In this document: positions 26,650 to 36,287 of the stretch, in pieces
Numbering within the stretch: the stretch's first letter is position 1
Layout of the letters: each line of letters starts with the position of its first letter
DNA from: Hormoscilla sp. GM7CHS1pb
GTDB lineage: Bacteria; Cyanobacteriota; Cyanobacteriia; Cyanobacteriales; Desertifilaceae
DNA length: 64,000 bases
NCBI GenBank assembly: GCA_014323675.1
Contig: JACONN010000006.1
Span: 620,001-684,000, forward strand
Reading direction: 5' to 3'
The notes under the pieces: generated by a model
Seen by the model: only the letters and a program-made list of their open reading frames with translations
What the model was told of the DNA's origin: nothing
The model's database searches: none
Made by a program: the position numbers and the translations under genes

Positions 26650-28079
26650 CTATTGACTTGCAAAAATATTATCTTCATCACTCAAAGACTCACCTTGAGT
26701 TCCACAAGCAGGGCAAGATAAATTGCGCTCCAATTTCGCACCGTACCACCGCAAAACCGACGGTGTTTTTGAACCATACTCCATTTTGGGCCAACTAGCG
26801 TAAGTACCTTCCCGACGATTAGCCCAAATATAGAAGTCTGCGATCAAATCATCTTCTAGTGAACTAATGCCACTATTTTTACCACGAGACAGTTCTACCA
26901 AAGCTAATTTGACAATCATATTAGAGATTGGCAAAATATCAGAAGACAAACCGACTTGAATGGTTGCCTTTACCTCATCATCAGGAACATAAGCAGGCGT
27001 TTCTTCTCTCGCTTGTCTAAACTGAGATATCTCCTCCTGGCGACTGGCCAAAAATTCCTTCGTAAAAACACATCCCAAACAAGGCCCTTCATCGGGACGC
27101 ACTCTCAACACATCTCCACCAGCAGCACGAGTTAACGCCCTGCCAAAAATCGTGGTAATTTTGTACTCAAGAGCAATGCTATTGAGGTTGAAACGACTTC
27201 TTTCGTTATCTGTGGCAGCAATAATTAGATTGCAATCCTTGAGCAATCGCTTGGTTTCTTCAAGATTTTGATTGATATCTAATTCCGCTGCTTTGATCTG
27301 AATATAAGGGTTCTTGCCGTACAGTAAATCTCTAACCGCTTTCGTCTTGTAGCGGCCTAAATCCCCTGTACCACAAGTATGCCGGGCCATATTTGCTAAC
27401 TCTAGGCGATCGAAGTCTATCAGAACAAAATTACCTACCCCGCCTTTCGCTAACTCTAGGGCTACGGTCGATCCTCCACTCCCTAGCCCGACTATTCCTA
27501 CCTGACAATTTTCCAGAATAGAAGTCTCTAACAAACCTTGACTGCGGGAGTAAAGTTCCGAACGCTCGGGAATAAACTTAACTATTCCCTCGTGAAACTG
27601 GGTGCATCCCACTTTCGCAAGGGCGAAGCATTCGGAGAGTCCATCTGTAAACTTAGATCATAATTTGTCGCCCGAATGCTTCGCCCCTACAGCTATCTTT
27701 GCAAATCTGGGATGCACCCGTGAAACTGCCCTTCTGGGTTGCTAATAAAGACGCGGTGACGTAACTGATTTTCCTCAATCGCCAACAGCACAATTACAAT
27801 CTGGCTAGCGGAAAAATTGACCTCGCGTTCTAACATTGTATTGCGAGCTTGCTCGGCAACTAAGAATCCCTCATCGCCTGTTGGCATGCTACTCAAAAAT
27901 TGAATCGCAGACGCACATGGATACCCAGATAACTGAGTTTTAGGTGCAGCGGTGTAAACGTGAAAGACATCACCTTCATCAAAACCAAATGCAACTGCTC
28001 GCACTATACCCTCTTGGGATCCCAGAAAGTTCTGGTAAACAGCTTGCACTTGATGCATATAAACAAAGGGAGGACTCAT
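26650..28079 (-). pseudogene. E1-like ThiF-family activating enzyme interrupted by a 120-bp element
   Basis: The gene starts at 28079 (MSPPFVYMHQVQAVYQNFLGSQ), overlapping the previous gene by 4 bp, and encodes an N-terminal domain of about 120 residues ending NPEGQFH. A 120-bp element at 27600-27719 then interrupts it, with an 8-bp target duplication, and shifts the frame. After the element comes FHEGIVKFIPERSELYSR and an E1 adenylation domain with GIVGLGSGGSTVALELA, FVLIDFDRLELANMARH, and paired cysteines CLGC and CPAC that likely bind zinc. The intact product would be about 435 residues. E1 enzymes adenylate a ubiquitin-like C-terminus. The second half alone has a GTG start inside the element and might be expressed. 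Confidence 0.85.
27600..27719. mobile_element. 120-bp non-autonomous element in the E1 gene
   Basis: The ends are GGGTGCATCCC and GGGATGCACCC. The flanks are GTGAAACT on both sides (27592-27599 and 27720-27727), a perfect 8-bp target duplication. The interior contains GGGCGAAGCATTCGG and its complement, an inner hairpin. The sequence is almost identical to that at 41426, with two differences that I can see. Confidence 0.95.
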
Positions 28080-28276
28080 ACTATCTGGTTCCTGAAAAAG
28101 CCATCTTCTGTAATTTGATCTGCGACTACAGCATCAGGGCTAGGCATCCGCGAACCCTGCCTTTGTACTACTAATTGTCCCGTCTGTGGATCGAATACAA
28201 GCTGCTGATCGGAGGGAGCTTCTCCTTCTTCAACAGTTCTTTCAAGATGCCTTTGCACATTTCTAGAGCTTGTCAT
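28076..28276 (-). CDS. Small protein of the ubiquitin-like operon
   Basis: A 66-residue charged protein (MTSSRNVQRHLERTVEEGEAP) with an AAGGAG ribosome site. It sits between E2 and E1 and overlaps E1 by 4 bp. It lacks a terminal diglycine and is too short for a normal ubiquitin fold, so I cannot call it the modifier. It may be the modifier's tail-like substrate or an accessory factor. Its middle, FDPQTGQLVVQRQG, may form a hairpin. Confidence 0.6.
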   Translation of the reverse strand: MTSSRNVQRHLERTVEEGEAPSDQQLVFDPQTGQLVVQRQGSRMPSPDAVVADQITEDGFFRNQIV

Positions 28277-28297
28277 TAGCTTGATATCTCCTTATGT

Positions 28298-28744
28298 TTA
28301 CTTCATGTGAGCAAGAAAGTTATCCAACGGCCTTCCTGTCCGCCTGTGTCCTTCAAGTGCTTCCAGCCATATCCGACCTTTCAGCACAACTAAACACAGG
28401 GTTAAGTTGGGCGACCAACCTTTGTAGTGACAGATTTGAACATATCCATCTCTGGGAGATAAAGTATGCATGCTTGAGCTAGCGTCATACACTCTTAGGT
28501 CTGTTTCATCATATCCCCTGAGAGGGTCGGGTGATGTTACTACCATGTCAGGTCGTGAGTTTGGATAGTCAGAGGGAACATAAACCCTTAGAGTATACAA
28601 ATTCATTGAATTTGTACATACTGTTCCTTCAATTCCTGTATTTCCAGAATCCCTCGGATTAATCCACCGAAAATTGGGGAAATAATCTTTGAGTATACCC
28701 CTCTCCGTTTGCAAGCGCCTTTGTTGAATTAGGCTCCATCCCAT
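28298..28744 (-). CDS. E2-like ubiquitin-conjugating-fold protein
   Basis: A 148-residue protein with the E2 core order: an N-terminal helix, YTLRVYVPSDYPNSRPDMVV (strand and YP-type turn), then YVQICHYKGWSPNLTLCLVVLKGRIWLEA, where Cys105 occupies the position of the E2 active cysteine, followed by W-S-P-x-x-T-L as in bacterial E2-like families. The C-terminal helix includes LEALEGHRRTGRPLDNFL. Its AAAGGAGG ribosome site lies inside the stop region of the upstream JAB gene, so the two are coupled. E2 receives the modifier from E1. Confidence 0.8.
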   Translation of the reverse strand: MGWSLIQQRRLQTERGILKDYFPNFRWINPRDSGNTGIEGTVCTNSMNLYTLRVYVPSDYPNSRPDMVVTSPDPLRGYDETDLRVYDASSSMHTLSPRDGYVQICHYKGWSPNLTLCLVVLKGRIWLEALEGHRRTGRPLDNFLAHMK

Positions 28745-28746
28745 AT

Positions 28747-29682
28747 CTATTCCTCCTTTTGGTTATAATGATCGATACAAGCTTCGATTTGCTCGAACTG
28801 CTGGTAAGTACCGCGCCAATCTTTCACTTCACAATACTTGGAATTGACTTTTAACTTTGGTGAAGAGTCCGGAAAATCATGTGGAAATTCTACTTGCCAT
28901 TGCTGTTTTTTGATTGTCAAAGTAAAATACATCATTTCTTGGGGAGTGCGAAACATTTGGCACTTACCATACTTTGCAGTAAATTTTTCATAAATTTCTT
29001 TCAGCAAAGCATCACCTTTTGGAGTAGCATACCAAAGCCCCTGAGATATTGTAATCGGCTCAGTTGTGACTAATGGCTGCGTTTCGAGAGTGGTTTCCTC
29101 AACTTTCCAGCTCTTTTTGAGTTGTGGATCGTGATTTCTGAAAGACCCTCGCATATTAGAGCGGATGGGACTCTCACCTTGTAACACCACGCATGCACCC
29201 ACTTGAGCATTGCGCCTGGAGCTGGTGAATAAAAAACTTCCTATATTGACTGTCCACCTTTGTCTATAACCCTCCGATCTACGGCGCAAATTAGCAATGC
29301 CAAGCAGGAATCTAGAAAAATTATATCTCTCTAAGGCTCTAAAAACCGTATTTTCATCACCCTGACTCGGTTCCGCTAATCCCATCTGGTGATGAGAATG
29401 CCATTCACCAATATGCTGTAATCCATGCTTGCTTCTTAAAATTTCTCCAGCCTTAATCAGATGTTCTTTATCTTGGAAGAAGCTGGTTGGATTATGCTGG
29501 CTATTAGGTCCTGGACCAAGGACAAACTGGATAACAGGCGCTCCTGAATGAGTCCAAAATCCAAATAAGTCTCCGCCTGTCTCCAGGTATGGATACTCTT
29601 CTACCCAACCAGCAATTCGCTCTAGTTCCTTTTCATATATGAGCGTCTTAAATTCATGCTGTCTTACTCTACCAGTGTACAT
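28747..29682 (-). CDS. JAB/MPN isopeptidase fused to an E2/RWD-like domain
   Basis: I chose MYTGRVRQHEFKTLIYEKEL as start because of a GGGAGG site 4 bp before it; a longer frame reads into a duplicated upstream region. The JAMM zinc site is visible: Glu34 in LETGGDLFG, then GEWHSHHQMG with His95 and His97, and Ser106 and Asp109 in EPSQGD (one residue more than usual between H and S). The C-terminal 90 residues contain WQVEFPHDFPDSSPKLKV, which resembles an E2-like or RWD fold without the catalytic cysteine. JAB enzymes remove or process ubiquitin-like modifiers. It is the first gene of the operon. Confidence 0.85.
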   Translation of the reverse strand: MYTGRVRQHEFKTLIYEKELERIAGWVEEYPYLETGGDLFGFWTHSGAPVIQFVLGPGPNSQHNPTSFFQDKEHLIKAGEILRSKHGLQHIGEWHSHHQMGLAEPSQGDENTVFRALERYNFSRFLLGIANLRRRSEGYRQRWTVNIGSFLFTSSRRNAQVGACVVLQGESPIRSNMRGSFRNHDPQLKKSWKVEETTLETQPLVTTEPITISQGLWYATPKGDALLKEIYEKFTAKYGKCQMFRTPQEMMYFTLTIKKQQWQVEFPHDFPDSSPKLKVNSKYCEVKDWRGTYQQFEQIEACIDHYNQKEE

Positions 29683-29707
29683 CGTACCTCCCAATTGGAT
29701 TTGCTGT

Positions 29708-29957
29708 ACATGTACTATGCTGTCATAAATATCTCGCTTTGCCAAGGGATAAAAGTGGGACAAAAAGTAGTATATAGTGGGCATACTTGAAAATATACAT
29801 TTCTAATTTAGTGGCAAAAAGTAGTATTTAGTTCTCAAAGTGGCAAAGAGTGTGATCTAGTGGCATAATAGTAACCTAAACTATGACGCATAACTCCACC
29901 TTGACCTATGGACATCCCAGAAATGCTACAATGGACCGGCGATCGGGTATTCGCTAA
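29708..29957. repeat. Direct duplication, copy 1: operon upstream region and STAND 5' stub
   Basis: This block is about 90 percent identical by eye to 31320-31566. It covers the region in front of the JAB gene and the first 19 codons (MDIPEMLQWTGDRVFAK) of a STAND NTPase gene on the plus strand, which is cut at about 29958. After it (29959-30146) come GGTGGTCAAAACC...TTTTGACC repeats and no gene. Confidence 0.85.
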
Positions 29958-30146
29958 GGGTGGTCAAAACCAGTTGGTTGTTGTTGGCCACACCCGCGAA
30001 TGGTGGGCGGCGCCGGCGGCGCCCACCCTACTAATGCAACTACTTTTGACCGCGCCCCATAACAACAGGTCAAAAACAAACTGCTTTTGACCAAACCCGC
30101 ACCAGCAGTGAAGTCAAGATTTCTCTGAGAGTTCTCTTGACTCTGT

Positions 30147-30512
30147 TTATTCACTCAACGGTAAGTATTCAATTCGGTCTTGATATTCCTTTTCAAAGGA
30201 GGCTCCAGCAATAATGATTAGCTCCCTGAGAGTTTCACCAATATTGTTAGATGGATCTATGACAAAAATACCTGGAACATGACGATTTGCTGCGAGATGA
30301 TCTGCTAAGTGTTTAGGCATTGATTTCCTATTGTTTGTCACCAAGATGAAATCATTCCTCTCACACCAAATTAAAATATCTGGATCGAGAGTTCCCCTAG
30401 GAGGTGCATCTGGATCCCCGATCCTCCTGACTATCAGATCTGGAGCTTGGCGCAAAAGTTGGGTGCGGTAAAGCGAGGCTATATGCTCATCAAGTAAATA
30501 TTGGATCGTCAT
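30147..30512 (-). CDS. DUF5615 PIN-like toxin
   Basis: A 121-residue protein starting MTIQYLLDEHIASLYRTQLL, with the DEH motif at the start, DPDILIWCERNDFILVTNNRKSMPKHLADHL and GIFVIDP. These are hallmarks of DUF5615 (Mut7-C/PIN-like) proteins, usually the toxin of a pair with DUF433. It overlaps the upstream gene by 4 bp. Confidence 0.88.
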   Translation of the reverse strand: MTIQYLLDEHIASLYRTQLLRQAPDLIVRRIGDPDAPPRGTLDPDILIWCERNDFILVTNNRKSMPKHLADHLAANRHVPGIFVIDPSNNIGETLRELIIIAGASFEKEYQDRIEYLPLSE

Positions 30513-30892
30513 ACAGCACCCACCGATTCTGATAACTCTCGCTGCAGTTCTACTCCGCTCACCGATCGCCCCATATCTGCTTCTGCTTTTAATTTGCGAA
30601 ACCTCTGCCGTGCAGGAGAAGGATTATGTTTTTGCTCTTGTCGTTGTTGGCGGCAAAACTCTAGCCAGTCAGCCAAGTAAGCGCCGACCTCTTCTTTTTT
30701 GTGTAGATAGTAAAGGATGGTTGCATAGACCTGTTCTAAGGTAATGCTCTCAAATTGTTGGGCAATTTCTTCCGGCGTTCTAGCGCGGTATATATATTCA
30801 TATAGTACGCTTTCGATACCAATACGGCTGCCTTCGATCCGAATGTCGTCATCAGCTAGGAAGTTGAAGTAGTCTTGAAGTTGCATCGTCAC
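30509..30892 (-). CDS. DUF433 antitoxin
   Basis: A 127-residue protein with LADDDIRIEGSRIGIESVLYEYIYRARTPEEIAQQFESITLEQVYATILYYL, which matches DUF433, a winged-helix-like DNA-binding domain paired with DUF5615 proteins. The C-terminal half is a basic helix. Order and 4-bp overlap fit a toxin-antitoxin operon. Confidence 0.88.
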   Translation of the reverse strand: MTMQLQDYFNFLADDDIRIEGSRIGIESVLYEYIYRARTPEEIAQQFESITLEQVYATILYYLHKKEEVGAYLADWLEFCRQQRQEQKHNPSPARQRFRKLKAEADMGRSVSGVELQRELSESVGAV

Positions 30893-30956
30893 ATCTACAT
30901 TATGTTTGTGGGGATATTCTCAGAGAGAAAAAAGAATATCCTCACTATCTTAACAT

Positions 30957-31176
30957 GGGTGCATCTCACTTTGGCACGGGCGAAACCGCTGCGAGGGGTG
31001 TGGTCACAAGTAGTTGATAAGCCAACAGGCAAGAAACCGGGTTTCTGAGATCAATTTAGAGGCAAAAAGCAGCCATTTCCATAGAAACCCGGTTTCTGAC
31101 CCTCCACGCGAGGTCTCCCCGTACCAACGGTTTTTGACCACACCCGCTCCGGAATGCTTACGGTGCAGATGCACCC
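30957..31176. mobile_element. GGGTGCATC-type element with nested repeats
   Basis: It begins GGGTGCATCTC and ends GATGCACCC like the 120-bp family, but it is about 220 bp long because a GTGTGGTCACAAG...TTTTGACCACACC unit holding two AGAAACCCGGTTTCT repeats has landed inside. No matching 8-bp flanks are visible. Confidence 0.75.
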
Positions 31177-31319
31177 GACCAGTTTCGCCAGTCACCAGGT
31201 GCATCTCAATGCATGTGTAATGTAGCCCGCGCAGGCGGGCTTTGTTCGTGTAGCCGGGCCCTTTAGGGTTCGGGCGCAAATATCGATCGCCCGTTTATCC
31301 GCCCGATCGTTCCCGCCAA

Positions 31320-31566
31320 AGACATGTGCTATTCTTTCATAAATATCTCGCTTTGCCAAGGGATAAAAGTGGGACAAAAGTGGTAGACAGTGGGTGAACT
31401 GAAAATTTTTCAGTTCTAATTTAGTGGCAAAAAGTAGTATTTAGTTCTCAAAATGGCAAATAGTGTGATATAGTGGCATAATACTAACCTAAACTATGAC
31501 GCATAACTCTACCTTGACCTATGGACATCCAAGAAATGCTACAATGGACCGGTGAACAGGTTTTCG
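31320..31566. repeat. Direct duplication, copy 2: STAND upstream region
   Basis: Second copy of the block at 29708-29957. It contains repeated GTGGCAAAAAGTAGTA-like units that may be regulatory, and it leads into the longer STAND pseudogene at 31521. Confidence 0.85.
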
Positions 31567-32911
31567 CTAAGACCGGCAAACCTCTTGACTCCCTACAAAG
31601 AGCTATATTAGAAGGTACTTTACAAGGTAAAAAATATCCAGAAATAGCCAAAAATAGCAATGTCAGTCACCATCATGTCAAAAAGGTTGGTTCAAAATTA
31701 TGGAAACTCCTCTCAGATGTATTGCAAGAAGACATCAAGCTCACGCAATCTAATGTTCGCTCTATAATATTGGAAAAAATCGAATTATCCAATATTTACA
31801 ATAGTAATAACTACGTGCAAATTGGTAATGGGAAAATAAATGTATGTGGGGAAAATAACAACTCTCCAGCAGAAAGCAGATCGCCCTCATCAGAGAGGGA
31901 CAACTCGGACAAGGTCGATCGGGAAAGATATCACGATCTCAGAGATGCGCCGGAGTTGAATTGGTCGTGCGATCGCCCCAGGCCCTCAGCACCCTCAAAG
32001 AATGGATTATCGAAAATAATACCCGTCTAGTCACCCTATTAGGATTATCCGGATTGGCAAAACTGCCCTAGCGGTGCAGCTAGTGCAACTTCTACAAGAC
32101 AACTATGATTATATCATCTGGCGCAGCCTGGAGAATTCCCCGACTTGGTCGGACCTGCAAACAAACTTAATGCAGTTTTTCTCCCAGCAGCAAGCAACTC
32201 AGTTCCTTTCACCCCTCGACTACGTGCGATCGCATCGTTGTCTGGTAATCTTGGACGACGTGCAGCAAATATTAGTGAGTAGAGAATTAGCGGGCGAGTA
32301 CCAACCAGGCTACGAAGATTCTGGCACATTTTTTAAGCAAGTAACAAAATTCCCCACAAAAGTTGCTTATTACTCCTGAGTTGGGAAAAACCGAGAGAAA
32401 TTGCCACCTTAGAAGGGGTGAACCGTCACTGTCGCAGCTTCCAACTGCAAAGTTTAGGTGCGTCAGGGCGGGAAATCTGCAAAGAGAGAGGATTAACCGA
32501 TCCAGACAAATGGTTAGAACTGATACACCTTTACAGCGGTAATCCTTATGGTTAAATATAGTTGCCACGATGATTATAGAATTATTTAATGGTAGCGTAG
32601 CACAGTTTTTATCTTGTCCCACCCTATGTTTAGGAGATGTAGAACCTTTATTGCAGAAACATTGTCAGCGTTTGTCCGAGTCGGAAAAACAGGTAATGTT
32701 TTGGTTAGCAAGTCAAGAGGTCGCTGTCGAGATTTCCACTCCCCCAGAAACTATCCCACTTTCCCCCTCTGATTTCTTCACAGCGGTACATTCTTTGAGG
32801 CGACGTTGCTTAATTGATAAAGTCACGGCAAATGGGCGATCGCGCTTTACCCTTCAGCCTGTCATTAAGGAGTACGTGAAACACCAATCATGGGCAAGTA
32901 CGGACAATTAA
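31521..32911 (+). pseudogene. STAND (NB-ARC-like) NTPase, multiply frameshifted
   Basis: The N-terminus (MDIQEMLQWTGEQVFAKTGKPLDSLQRAILEGTL, with a helix-turn-helix-like SHHHVKKVGSKLWKLLS) is the effector-like domain common to cyanobacterial NB-ARC proteins. Four lesions follow: a shift near 31940, loss of one G in the Walker A (GLSGLAKTAL, about 32060), a shift in CCCC near 32355, and loss of one T near 32547 (NPYG instead of NPLWLNIVATM). Walker B CLVILDDVQ and a winged-helix end (RRRCLIDKV...FTLQPVIKEYV) are recognisable. No sensor repeats follow. The product is inactive. Confidence 0.85.
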
Positions 32912-33210
32912 TTCCGAAATTTAGCAAAAGCCTCTAACCTTTCTTTTCTAAAGAGATCTATAATTTTGATTTCATTCTCTTCCGTTATTTCAAAAATAAC
33001 TCGGTATCTGGGACTAGCGTGCAGCAGATAGAATGTCCGCATTTCTGGTGGTGTATATTTTTGGATCTTCGAGTCAAGGGGTTGGTCTGGATCGAAACAT
33101 TCCAGAGAGTCGATCGCCTGCCATACCTTTCTGGAGTCATCTGGCGACAGGACGGCCAGACCTGCAAGCACACTGGTGTCAATATCGAGCCTACTTGGTT
33201 GAGTTTTCAT
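32908..33210 (-). CDS. RelE/ParE-superfamily toxin-like protein
   Basis: A 100-residue protein (MKTQPSRLDIDTSVLAGLAVLSPDDSRKVWQAIDSLE) with the RelE-like end YRVIFEITEENEIKIIDLFRKERLEAFAKF. No antitoxin gene is next to it. A paralogue lies 52 bp upstream, so the pair is a tandem duplication. It could act without a partner or be a remnant of a module. Confidence 0.75.
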   Translation of the reverse strand: MKTQPSRLDIDTSVLAGLAVLSPDDSRKVWQAIDSLECFDPDQPLDSKIQKYTPPEMRTFYLLHASPRYRVIFEITEENEIKIIDLFRKERLEAFAKFRN

Positions 33211-33262
33211 TTCCCGATCGGGCTTAAGCGTGCAATCTACTACTAGATTCTAACATATCCCA

Positions 33263-33577
33263 TTACTTTCTGCTCGCTAATCGCGAAATTTTGCAAAAAA
33301 ATTCCAACCTTTCTTTTCTAAACAGGTCGATGACTTCTATTTCATCCCGATCGCGCATTGTAAAAATGACTCTGTCAATTGGAGTAGCGTGGAGCATGTA
33401 GAATACTTTATCTGATATTACACCTTTTTTGATCTTCGAGTCAAGGGGTTGGTCAGGATCGAAACTTTCTAGAGAGTCGATCGCCTGCCATACCTTTTGT
33501 CTGTTTTCTGGCGACAGGATGGCCAGACCTGCAAGCACACTGGTGTCAATATCGAGCCTACTTGGTTGATTTTTCAT
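33263..33577 (-). CDS. RelE/ParE-superfamily toxin-like protein, paralogue
   Basis: A 104-residue near-copy of the neighbouring gene: the first 45 residues are almost identical, but the middle (KKGVISDKVFYMLHATPIDRVIFTM) differs. The two probably arose by local duplication followed by divergence in the strands around the active site. Again no antitoxin is adjacent. Confidence 0.75.
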   Translation of the reverse strand: MKNQPSRLDIDTSVLAGLAILSPENRQKVWQAIDSLESFDPDQPLDSKIKKGVISDKVFYMLHATPIDRVIFTMRDRDEIEVIDLFRKERLEFFCKISRLASRK

Positions 33578-33784
33578 TTCCCGATCGCGCTTCTGGTGCT
33601 ATCGACTCTTCTATTCTATCATATCCGATCGCCTGATCCTCAATGTCAAGATATTACTGACCTTTAATTTACATCTTGCATGTCGATCGACTGGAGGCTG
33701 AACCTAGGAACCAGAAATTAACCGACAGCATCATCTCCGGCTGTGGATGGTGGGCGGTGCCCTACGAGCGATCGCCTTTTTTTG

Positions 33785-34024
33785 TTACCTCCGCAGCACC
33801 GCAGTAATAATGACTGTCAGAGTAGCACTGGCTATTAAAGTAAAAGCAAGTTGCACAACCCATTGAGTCGCTTGCTGGTAGTTGGAAAAGCGATCGTTAA
33901 ACTTTTCAACATCATTCGACAACTTTCCGACATCATGGGACAACTTTTCGACCTCATTCGATAACTTTCCTAACTGTTCAACTACATCTGCTAGTGTTGG
34001 TTCAGTGTTTGGTGTACTCGTCAT
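33785..34024 (-). CDS. Small coiled-coil membrane protein
   Basis: A 79-residue protein with a repeated 7-residue pattern (LSNEVEKLSHDVGKLSNDVEKF), a coiled coil, then a C-terminal membrane helix (VVQLAFTLIASATLTVIITAVL). Many cyanobacteria have such small proteins; the function is unknown. The 33578-33784 spacer has no gene. Confidence 0.7.
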   Translation of the reverse strand: MTSTPNTEPTLADVVEQLGKLSNEVEKLSHDVGKLSNDVEKFNDRFSNYQQATQWVVQLAFTLIASATLTVIITAVLRR

Positions 34025-34161
34025 TTTTCTTTCTTAACCCGACAATTATTATAGCAAGCCGTCATGATTTCCGCAACTACTTTTCCCTGAAATATTTCTC
34101 TTGCAATGGTTTTACAGGTTCCTAGGATGGGCCCGGGAACCTGTAAAATGCGATCGCCCTA

Positions 34162-36008
34162 TCAAACCCCAGGGCTTTGAACCACTGGCGGGGTAACTAA
34201 ACCCATTTGCACTTGCCAGAGAATAGCATAAATTCCCGACTGTGCTAACAGTTCTTCATGTCGTCCCGATTCTACTATTTTACCCCGTTCCATCACGTAA
34301 ATGCGATCGGCCTTGCGGATCGTGGACAGACGATGGGCGATCGCAATTGTCGTGCGATTTTGGGTAATGCGATCGAGCGATCGCTGAATAGCTGCTTCCG
34401 TCTCATTATCCACTGCGGAAGTCGCTTCGTCTAAAATCAAGATTGGCGGATTCTTCAACACCGCCCGAGCGATCGCGATCCGCTGCCTTTGTCCTCCCGA
34501 TAACTTTTGTCCTCGTTCTCCCACTATGGTATCATAACCGTAGGGAGTCGGACAATAAAATCATGGGCTTCCGCCACCCGTGCAGCGGCAATTATTTCTG
34601 CTTCTGTAGCATCGAAACTGCCATAGGCGATGTTCTCACTCACAGTTCCGTGGAATAAGAAGACATCCTGACTCACAAACCCGATACAACGACGTAAATC
34701 CTGTAGTTGCAGTTGTCGTAATTCTATCCCATCCAGAGTAATACTGCCAGATTGAACTTCATAAAACCGCAACAATAGTTTGACGATCGTGCTTTTGCCC
34801 GAACCCGTGGCCCCCACGATCGCGATCGTCTTACCAGCAGGAATCTTCAGGGAGAGATTTTCGAGAACTGGGGCGCGATCGCGATAAGCAAAAGTTACTT
34901 TTTGCAATTCCAACTCACCCCGCACTGCTGCTAGGGTCATCTCTCCAGGATGGATCGTAATTGGCGTATCCAACAAATTCATCACGCGCTTCGTAGACGC
35001 CATTGCCCGTTGATATTGATCTAGGGTATCTCCCAAACGCACCAACGGCCAAAGTAACCGCTGAGTCAGGAATACCAACACGCTGTAAGTGCCAACTGCC
35101 AGTCTTCCTGCTGCTGTTTCCATGCCGCCGTAGAGTAATATTCCCGTAAAACCGCAGAGAATTAACATCCTAATTAAAGGTACGAAAGCAGCAGATAGGG
35201 CGATCGCCCGCCGGTTGCTTTGGCGATAGGCTTCGCTATCTTGTGCTAGTCGCGCCGCTTCATACTCCTCAGCAGTAAAGCTTTTAATCGTAGTAATACC
35301 ACTCAAATTATTAGACAGCCTGCTGTTGAGAAAACCTACCTTTTTCCGCACCTCCGCGTAACGGGGGGCGAGACGGCGCTGAAAGGCGATGGAATTGAAA
35401 ATGATAAATGGCATCGGGACGATCGCCATCCAGGCCACCTCCGGGGCCGCCACAATGAAAGTCACCCCTACAATCACTACTGCGGTGCCGATCTGGAGAA
35501 TTTGATTAGCTCCTACATCCAAAAAGCGCTCTAATTGATTAATATCATCGCTGAGGATCGACATCAAACCCCCCGTACTGCGCTCTTCAAAAAATTCTAG
35601 TTCCAAATTTTGCAGGTGTTTATAGCTATCCAGACGCAAATTATGCTGAATTGTCTGGGCGAGATTCCGCCACAGGCGCTGATAAGCATATTGAAAAGTA
35701 GATTCCAATCCCCAGACGATCGCCGACAGTAGGGAAATTACCAAAAGTTGTCCGAAGATATCCGTGACTCCCAACTTGGTAGCAATTAGAGAATCTTTTC
35801 CCTTGACTACCACATCCACTGCTGCGCCAATTAAAGCAGGAGGCGCTAAGTCGAATATTTTGTTCAGCACCGAACAGGCGATCGCCTGCCATACTTGGAT
35901 GCGGTAATTCTGGGAGTAGTCCAGCAAGTGCTTCAACGGATGCACCCGCCTTTTCCCGGTATCTAACCGACCCGGGGTAGTTTTTGCCTTTGTCACTTTA
36001 TTCCTCAT
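34162..36008 (-). pseudogene. ABC exporter (half-transporter) with a one-base frameshift
   Basis: The start at 36008 leads into a six-helix transmembrane domain, then a nucleotide-binding domain with GATGSGKSTIVKLLL (Walker A), SQDVFLFHGTV (Q-loop), and after the shift [14 protein letters not shown] (signature), [12 protein letters not shown] (Walker B) and AHRLST (H-loop). The first frame ends at 34524 with RLPTVMIP; the expected [12 protein letters not shown] continues in another frame, consistent with one missing base near 34545. The joined length of about 615 residues is normal for lipid or multidrug exporters. It may be a sequencing error or a recent mutation. The substrate cannot be predicted. 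Confidence 0.85.
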
Positions 36009-36287
36009 TTACAACTAACTCTGCTCGATCATATAACATTCCTTGCATATTTTTACCATCAAAATGATAAAATACTAGCATCTGGTCCCGCTACAGTGGG
36101 AGACAGGCGATCGCCTGTCTAGTAATCCAGAACAAATACGGATGAAATTATAACAGAGAATAGGGAATAATGGATAAATCATTAAAATGTCCTCAGTTGC
36201 TCGGGTACATGCATCCTATGTGCAGCGCTTAAAATACCAGATCGCGTAGTAAGCTATTAGTTGTCACTTAACTAGCGTTAAACTAAA
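36009..36287. other. Spacer with no gene
   Basis: I see only a GACAGGCGATCGCCTGTC palindrome (about 36103-36120) and AT-rich sequence, possibly with promoters for the flanking genes. Confidence 0.5.

Noticed and set aside
29908-30090. Short STAND-like gene of 60 codons
   Set aside because: Only about 18 codons match the STAND N-terminus; the rest is GTGGTCAAAACC repeat, so it is a duplicated stub, not a gene.
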